NCBI GenBank assembly: GCA_004794785.1
Contig: SJOL01006478.1
Location: 1,273,082-1,337,081, forward strand
Length of the DNA: 64,000 bases
Direction: 5' to 3'
Origin: Opisthorchis felineus
Lineage: Eukaryota > Platyhelminthes > Trematoda > Opisthorchiida > Opisthorchiidae
In this document: piece by piece, positions 1 to 64,000 of the stretch
How the letters are laid out: every line of letters begins with the position of its first letter
Position numbering within the stretch: the first letter of the stretch is position 1
Translations under genes and position numbers: made by a program
Notes under the pieces: model-generated
Told to the model about the DNA's origin: nothing
The model's database searches: none
Seen by the model: the letters and a program-made list of their open reading frames with translations, nothing else

Positions 1-3000
1 TTGATTAGTAGAGAAAGATGCATGCGATCCATTAAAGATAGTATATCCGTGACAGATCCGTACATAGCCACTATCGACACCGTGCGATATCAGTGAAATC
101 AGTCCAAATTGTTCTCTGGGCCTAGAAACCACCATGGTTGAGTTATATGGTTAGCGCCATTGGCTTTTTCTGTCACTCGAGGACGCTTTACACGAACTGG
201 GTGAGAAATGCACTCTTCACCCACATGAACCAATGTGCTATGGTCTGACTCAGCCCCACTGTAATGTTTGCGTGCTCCCGCCCCCAAAAGGACGCGATAC
301 GAGCGCCGGCTCTCCTTAAGTGACAAGTTTGTAAGCAATTCCCAGTCAACAGGCGTCCTGATACCTAGACACCCCTAGATTACACGTTACAGCAGCTAAA
401 CGACATTCGAATGAGCATTTCTACGATTTTTTTCATCACCACGTAGACCAAACGTTGATTAGGTTCATAACCCATAGAAAAACAGCCGTGTTTATTTGTA
501 CAGAGTGGTTCCATATGCCCTCACCAGTCTAACCGTCAGTCTTGCCTTGCTAATTCCCCGCTTTTTTGCGTTGAGACTTAAAGCTAGAGCTTGATTACAC
601 GTCCATTATTTCTGCACAGAAATGTAGCTAGGTTAGATTTTACTCCAAAAGCGTTCTATATTGGTGGTGATTCCGCCGAATAGCACAGTCCTTGTTGCGT
701 TCTCGTTTGAGGAAGAAGCGTTTGAGATTTCCGTCCTGGTGAATCTCGTTCCCCCCAGTAAGTATTCCATTTTAGGAATGATCGGATGGGGATACCACGT
801 TTGCGAACCACCATGGCGTGTATGCCTTATGGGTACATTCTTCATCGAACGAACAAGATTATCACTCTCGTCGTCATTCTCATCTGATCAGTCCTCCTCC
901 CATTCTGGTGCAATCGCTCTGGTTGCTCCACAATAGCGTGAAGACTAAGCAGAATGGTTGCTCTAGGGTTGAAGGAGAATTTTTCAAACGGAAGTGATGT
1001 GAACGCAAATGCCATAAATCCCACATTCAGCTACAACGAAGTGGATAATATTCGAGAGTTAGAACTTGAAAGTCGTTCGACCTGACAGCCTGCGAACCCG
1101 GTCCAACTCTCGAAGGTTATTCTCTTGCCTGTAGAGCAACAGCGTCAATCGGATTTAGTTGAACTTGAGACATGTTGACAAATCACACCGAACTATATTT
1201 TTGGAAAAGGGTGGTATATTTGTTTCATTTCGGTTAAACTTGCACTCGAGTGGACAACCCTGATAACCAGTGACGTGTCAAAAATCTGACCCAGGACTGT
1301 CCGGCTGTCAATCATCCTGTCGAAGCTGTCATTCTTCTGTCTCGAATTCAGCTGAATTTTTCCGTCTGGATGCACATGCTCGAAATTAATTTGGGTGCCT
1401 CATTTCCACCTGAATCTATAGCAATCGTATCCATTCAGATCTGACTGGTCAGTTTTTCTGCATCGATGAATTGCCCTTTGGGCTTTTTTTTCACTGGCGA
1501 AGCTCCCTACTTCGTCATCCTGGTTTTCCACGACCTGGCTTCCGACGACTGGACATGTTTCCGAGTGGCGTCTGGTATTTGCACGTTGTTATGTGTAGTA
1601 CCGCTGTTAACATACGGACAAGTAAACGCATCTCGAATTCGTTTAAGCGCTTGTGGCTATCGTCCTCGGGACGACACGCTGATTACCCACCCCCACCCCA
1701 TGTTCGCATGTTGTTGAGACGTTTCCGACGGCACTTGTCTCACTGTTTTCTATCTAAGCATCCTAGTTACTCGTTTTGAGAAAGTTTATTAGGCGGATGG
1801 TAACTGTTTGGTGAAAGCCATGCAGAAAATATCCACTTGTCGTCACTATATTCAAGACATCCGTGATTTGTTCGTGGAGTTCCAGGACCGCAGTGCAGCC
1901 AAGCAGTCAAGAACATATTCGAAATGTCAGTGTGTGTGCATTGTGGCCTAAATATGATTGTTGCGGTTTTCTTTAGGCATCTAGTTTCATACTATGGGTG
2001 ATGATGTTTATTCACTATTTCTTGCAGCGTCTCGAGTCGGTTACTCTTCGTTAAACGAACCGGTTTTATTTCTTTTTATGATTGTCTTAGTTTCCTCTCT
2101 CTGAACTTAAGCAATATGGTTGCTTCTTTATGATTTCGGCAATACCTGGGATTGCTTTGAATGACTGACCGAACGACGGTCGGATACACAAATATACTGA
2201 TGCCAATTTCGGTCCTGGATTTTCAGTTTTCAGATACCTGGATGCGCTTTAGGTACCCAGTTTGCACAGACCTTTTCTCATAGCAAACGCCGGCTGGAAA
2301 AAAGGCGAATGCCGATTACTCGAAATTGTGAAACAAATTTTGTTGATAGCGCAAACTACACATGGCTGTGTAAGCTGAGTGTGAAATTGAACTGAGCCTG
2401 TGTTACGGCGAATGCATGCTGTCGGTGCTAGCTCGTAATTTTCAGCTGGTTGCCTCCGATGTATTTTGTGAGCAATTGCTATAAGAATTAAAATCCAGCG
2501 CTCAAGTAGCAGAGCTTGTTTCTTCCTGATAGAATAATGTAATAAGTCTGATCTTCAAGAACAATATGTTGGTCTTTTCTCCTCTCCGATATTTGGAGCT
2601 GAGCTCCAGGAAGGCAACTTCCTCGTAAGAAAAAGGCGGTATGTTGTGAATCGGCTTACCGCAGGCGCGTTATCCATGTGCGCTGCCGTAACTGCACCAT
2701 TCATCGCTTTCTTTGTCTGGCTTTATCGAGGTTTCTAACCTGTTGCACAGAACCTTGTTTTTGCCGACTAATGTCCTATCGACCGCAGGCACCCACTCAT
2801 TTTGTCTGTGTAGAAAACAACATTATTTATGTTGAGCCGAAGCATGCTTTCACGATCTACATGCTCCCACTTGCTCACTGGTACCACAGCCTCGTTCGAT
2901 CGATAGAGAATTTGTAACACGTGTTGCCACCTGAATGAGTGTCCTGTTTCATCAGTATACACAGCTCTGTTCGTACTCGTTTCCATTAGAATAAACGTGG

Positions 3001-5540
3001 CTGACCAAATGAAGACCACATTTGAGCTTATCAGTCTATCTGCATTTGTTCAATATTCTTGCAAGTTGCCGGTTGCTTAATTGGTGTGCACCTTCAGTTA
3101 TCTCACCACCCAGCCACTTTGCTCCCAGTTCTGTGTTGCGTCCTCAATCTCTTTTCCTTTGACTTTTTTCCAAGGTTCTGTGTATCATGGTGTATTTTCT
3201 ACCGTAGTCTATCTGGATTTAGCGCACCAAGGTGCACCTATATAGACCTGTGTGTATGCATGTGCACATCCATACCCAGAGTCCTGAGTCGTCAGGCCGC
3301 ATATAGTTGTTTTGCGAGCTCTTGCTTCACCACATCCGGTTGGTTAGATTCCCGAATAAACTATTGTCATCGTTTTTCAAAGGAGTACTTTAAATGGATT
3401 GATGCAATGGATTGACGAAAACCTTCAGTAAACCGAGTAATCCTATCCCGGGATCTCTCTTGTTTGAAGAATTGTTTCGGTATCCCCACTATTGACCAAA
3501 AGTGCACGTTAGACGTCGACCACTAGAATACAAGTGGTGTGTTGGACTTTCTCAAGGAAAGTCGAACCGTTGTCTCTTCGTGTAGTTCATATAGCTGCAG
3601 AACAACAGGCAATTTTAGCACATGCTTCAGTCAAACATTCTATTCCGGGTTACTGTGCGCTTTCCCACCGGTTCGCGTAACAGCAATTTTCCATTCGTGG
3701 TTATATCGTTTCAGTACTGAACTTGGATGCTACTATTATCGATCATAACAATCACGAAGCTGCACTAAGCGGGTCAGCATACGTAGAAACTCTGACTTCC
3801 CGCTGATGTACGGGATCGTTGTGTCTGGACTCATTCCACTCGGCCACATTCCACCCTACAGCGCTTGCATGTTGTGGGAGAACTAGGTCCAACAACTTAC
3901 TGGTCATTAGGGGCACCAACTAATGTGCCGAGGACTTCAGATGAATCTGATATGTTGTGGGTGGTTGTGGGCCTTGTAAAATTCACATTCACATCACTCC
4001 CATTTGAACAGTCCACTTCTGTCCTGCTGGGTCACCACCAGATGGATGAAACACTGGAATTGACGTTAGTTCTTATTATAGTTCATCAGCAGTGCATATC
4101 CGTGGCCGTGCCTGGGTTTGGACTCCGGACGTTTGACATGTCATCCACGCCGAGATTAATTAAATGGGTTCTGTGCCATTTACCCGAGTTGTGAAACGAA
4201 TTACATGAATAATAGGTTTTCACGTTGAGGCTTTACGTTTGTCACTGCCAACTAACTACGCTTTCCTGGTCTATATAGGCTAAGATTTGAAGTTCTCGTC
4301 TTCCCACTAATCGTTTCTCCTTTGTTTTGTTTCGTTGTTAATCCTACTCAAATGGAAGCTGAAGAATAAGGACAAATTACCCATATGTCTATTGGCTACA
4401 CTTTTGGAATATGTGGGGAATGGACGCGCTATCCTTTGTTTTCTTCTCTTCCGATTTATCGGATTTTCCGGCTGAACTAAACCTTTCTGTCCCCCTTCTG
4501 GGATTGAAATCATTCTCACCCTAAAGTATACGTTGTACGTGAGCAGAAGCTTACCAGGTTGTTGATCCGAGCATTGTTGGAGCTAACAGTTGTTACGGAT
4601 TTGAGTAGTGAACCAGACTGTTTCATCGCTCATCAGCATGGCTGTCTGGGCCTTCAATGTCAACCACAGCTTATCCACAATTTTCCAATGTGAACTGAGC
4701 AGAAGTGGTGAACAAGTTTAAAAAAGTCGAAGCAAGTTTGTTCACGAAATTGACCACACCCCCTTTTACAATTCGTAGTTCAGCTAATCCTATCAGATAG
4801 GCTTCAAACTCACTTTCTTCCTCCCATTCACCTTTCTCCCTCTATCTCTCATTGAACTTCAATGTTGCCATCGTTCGAACTATGATTACCTGTCCCGAGG
4901 GCAACCATCACCGGCTGTGGCATTTCGCCTGATAGTGTCACATTCGCTTAGCTCTTTGGATGTGTATCACACGAGTCCGTTCGCCTTTAACAACACCAAT
5001 AAGCCCAAACATGGTCCTGGCACAAGCAAGCATGGATCCGATAATGTCAGTTGCAATGGTTTGTGTGTGCGTGTGTCTTTGTGTGCGCTATCTGGTCGAC
5101 CGTATTCTTCTGTCTGGTATACACTGTCCTAACAGCGGCGGCTTGGTGCACCCGTCTGCAGCAGGTAACGTGGAATGTCGATGATGTTTGGATTTCACTG
5201 GCCGGTTTCAAATGTATATGTTGTGGCACAGATTAGTGAGTTAGGATATGTTTGCCATGTTGCGCCAGTGAAATTCACCTTAGCCTGATTACCCTCTGGT
5301 ACCTGAATGGATATGTTCATGCTACCGCTTTAATTTAGACCCCGCGCCCTAACTGAATAATATATTACCTGTTCCTGTTTGTGAATTTCCTTATGAAGAC
5401 GGGTCGATCACTTTTGTTTCTCTTTCCTGTGGGAGCTAAATTGGTTCGTGGAGTTTCCTTGAATAGGAACACCGTGTGTGAATGCACACCCACCTGCAGT
5501 TTCCGGAGTCGTCCAACTGAAAAATGGTACTATAGCTCAT
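1..5540. other. Upstream non-coding DNA, probably intron of MARK
   Basis: No kinase N-lobe exon or other conserved protein is recognisable. Open frames here are short and overlap on both strands without family similarity. A repeat tail (TTCAAACGGAAGTGATGTGAA) begins near 973, and a minus-strand SINE-like copy lies at 3967-4150. Confidence 0.5.
3967..4150 (-). repeat. tRNA-like SINE, family 2, minus-strand copy
   Basis: Read on the minus strand, the head contains a B-box-like block GTCCAAACCCAGGC near 4115-4128, followed by a body shared with the copies at 34456-34600 and 59650-59705. The left end holds the family tail (minus strand: CTGTTCAAATGGGAGTGATG). The order of head and tail on one strand indicates a nearly complete but diverged copy. 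Confidence 0.45.
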
Positions 5541-5738
5541 CATAATCCCGCCGAAATGTCTCAGTGGTTAGAGCACGAATTTACTGACCGAAGGGTCCGA
5601 GGTTCGAACCCGACCTCTGCATCTCGACTTCCCCTGCCTATCCTTGGACAACCTTGCAGTATCCCAGCCCTCGTGCTTCCTTCTGGTAGTATAGCAGCTA
5701 GGCACCGAAAGGGTGATACAACTGAACCATAATCCCGC
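5541..5738 (+). repeat. tRNA-derived SINE (family 1) with target-site duplication
   Basis: The 176-base body 5552-5727 is flanked by an exact 11-base direct repeat, CATAATCCCGC, at 5541-5551 and 5728-5738. It starts with a tRNA-like head: A-box-like TGTCTCAGTGGTTAGAG near 5557 and a perfect B box GGTTCGAACCC at 5601-5611. The tail includes CAGCCCTCGTGCTTCCTTC and CAGCTAGGCACCGAAA. The copy at 47277-47452 has the same length. This is a Pol III SINE mobilised by a LINE partner in trans. Confidence 0.8.
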
Positions 5739-61787
<56,049 letters not shown>

Positions 61788-64000
61788 AACCCTATCCAAA
61801 CAAAGCTATCACCTGTGAGACTGTCTCTTAGCAGGGTTCTCGGTGCAGTTCCTTGCGATTGAATCATGATCTTTCATACATCCCTGACTCGCAGTCCTCC
61901 GCATTCACGTTAGGTTTGATTTTTTTATCAGCGTGTGTATTGACCAGTAAAATATCCTGTTCGAAACACGCGTACGCAAAGAGGATGATTAGGTTATTCT
62001 CGTGGAATTGGTTGCATTACAGAAAAGGATGATGTGGTAACATGCGTTTCTTGATTATATTTTCAGCGTCCCAACTCTCTCCCACACCACGCAAACAAGT
62101 ATGAAGTCCCATACACATCGCATTCTTTCGGTGGCATTTCCTTCCTTTCGCACTTTTAACCTCCTCACCCATCCCCGGTTCATTCAGTTCAGTTCTAGTC
62201 TGTGAATTTTTTCCATGAGCATGCGCTCATCGATCCTCAGCGGATGATTAACGCCGCTTCTTCCTGACTGCCTACTTCTTTGCCTCGGCTTTTTGCTTGC
62301 TTACATTTATCTGGTATGTCACTAGCTAAGCGAACACCCTTCACACCATCTTACTGTAGGACTTCTCAGCTCCTCTTTACGTCACATGATCAACCACGAT
62401 ATTTATGGCTAAAGAGCACAAAAATAGGCATGGGAAGTCAGCCCAACCCCTGAGGACCGATGCAGTTTCCTGTGGCTCTATAACAATGCTAACCCATGTG
62501 GTCGTCGACTAAGTCCCTCGGATGATTTCTTTAAGGTTACCATCACTGAGTGTGTACAAAAAGATCCCATTTTCAGGAACAAACTTTGATCTCCTCTTCC
62601 CGACTATGCTAATAATGGAATGTCTGGTTTTCTGCTTTATTGTTTCTTCTGACATTTTGTAAAGTGAATCCAATGCACACAATTGACTGGTAATAATGAT
62701 GAAATCCATTATTGTGATGCAGCTCAACGAAAGCTTTCACTAACGTCTTCGAATCAACTTTGCTTTCCCTCTACTGCATAGTGGCGACGGGGTTTGAGCC
62801 ATTTCCTACATATATGAGCATTTACTATACAAGAAACGGGGAATGCGAACCAACGCACGCATAACGCAAAGGGTGGGGTGATGTCCCTGTATGGAACTTG
62901 TAGCCACGACTTCCCGCTTACAGAGCGTTTGCTCAGCCTACTGACCTTGTGCTAACAATGCAAAAGATTGGTGCGACACGAAAGACTGAGAAGTTTGCCA
63001 AAAGAAAATATATTCAATGGCCTTGCGTAAGTAACTGTCTCGTTAGTGACGGTTTTGTTTACCCGCTGTCATGGCGTAGTCTGACTGCTGTCAACAGCTT
63101 TAGGAAAGGATAATCGTTTTTCCTGTCAAACGATTCGTAGGCATGCACGTTAGTCATTCAGGTTTTCGTAAACCAATAAGTTCTACCTACACCTTTAACG
63201 ACGCGGACTCTTAGCAGAGCATTTCATCATGCGCCTGCTGATAACCGTCTGTAAACCGTTGAACAAGCGCCTGGTAGGTAGCGATAGGTCCTATGGATGG
63301 AATGATGGCTTGAAGACCATGGAGTTCGTGTATTATGCAACAATGCAATTTGGAAAATATTGTTTACTTTTCGACAACTCACGTTACATCTCCCGTTTGT
63401 CATAGCAACGATTCACGCAAGGATCAAGCTATGCGAACCGAGCCACTAACAAGCTCCTTAACAGTAGGACGATCGAAACCTCAACTTCTTGTGACGAGCA
63501 AATTTAGGTAGGCTGGGTCGCTAGTGTTGTGACCCTGTAATTTGATGGACAAAAGGCTTATGTTGGATCCTAGAAACTCATTTTAAACAAAATCGCTGCT
63601 CTTTAATTCGTGCACAAACCCTGGATGCACTAACTGTTCGAATTCGCTTGAGTGTGATTTGCTCAACTCCATATTGGTGCTTTAGTAGCTCGTGTTAGGC
63701 GGTTGTTGTTTGTTAGCAATTCCCATATCGTTTATCTACATTACTGTTTGAAATAATTGACGCTTGCTGGATGATGCTGGCTTACGTCGCCGTACAGTGA
63801 AATACTGAGATGATCGGTCGACAGGCTTCGAGCCGGACTCGGACAGCTATTGGGTGTTGCCTTGTAACCTGCTGTTGACTTAACACCTCCTGTCTCTTCA
63901 GGTACTGTGTAAATATAAATTCATATGAAGGCTATTGAAAAGAAAAATGCAGGTTTTTCTTGGCAAATTCGTATACATTTGTGGTAATATCAGTCGCAGT
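61788..64000 (+). other. 3' UTR and downstream flank, no gene recognised
   Basis: After the MARK stop I see no coding block with family similarity on either strand. No AATAAA or ATTAAA is visible; the nearest variant is AGTAAA at 61946-61951, about 160 bases past the stop. Several pyrimidine-rich runs occur at 62120-62300 without a convincing exon behind them. Confidence 0.5.
61946..61951 (+). promoter_or_regulatory. Possible variant poly(A) signal AGTAAA for MARK
   Basis: AGTAAA lies about 160 bases after the stop codon. It is a weak variant and is proposed only because no canonical hexamer is seen in the following 2 kb. Confidence 0.2.

Overview
This is a eukaryotic window, most probably from a digenean trematode (liver or lung fluke type). 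Short, well-conserved coding blocks with GT...AG borders are scattered through tens of kilobases of AT-leaning non-coding DNA. That DNA holds RTE- and CR1-like retrotransposon remains, tRNA-derived SINEs and repeats with a hammerhead-ribozyme-like core, a mix familiar from fluke genomes. I cannot fix the genus; large introns and moderate GC would suit Fasciola, Paragonimus or Opisthorchis/Clonorchis.

I can support only one protein-coding host gene, and it fills almost the whole window. It is a plus-strand MARK/PAR-1 family (microtubule affinity-regulating) serine/threonine kinase. Twelve exons between 6740 and 61787 join in one frame to give 1385 codons plus a stop: C-terminal part of the kinase domain (exons 1-4), UBA domain (exons 4-5), a very long Ser/Pro/Thr-rich spacer (exons 5-12) and a C-terminal KA1 domain (exon 12). 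The exons coding for the kinase N-lobe (glycine loop, catalytic lysine) were not found in the first 6.7 kb and should lie left of the window.

Layout: 1-6739 upstream intron sequence with SINE copies; 6740-12462 exons 1-2 around an intron holding a fold-back repeat and a 799-base run of N; 12463-29902 a 17.4 kb intron packed with decayed retrotransposons; 29903-44267 exons 3-4 and repeat-rich introns; 44268-61787 eight spacer/KA1 exons separated by shorter introns; 61788-64000 3' UTR and flank with no recognised gene.

The most interesting points are gene-structural: an 84-nt intron that is in frame and free of stops, two AATAAA signals just inside the next intron that could give a short kinase lacking KA1, a NAGNAG acceptor, a 90-nt pair of micro-exons and two larger exons that can be skipped without changing frame, and a 31-residue insert inside KA1. 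Among repeats, a tRNA-derived SINE with an 11-bp target-site duplication, ribozyme-like repeats and a fold-back element that ends at the assembly gap deserve a second look.
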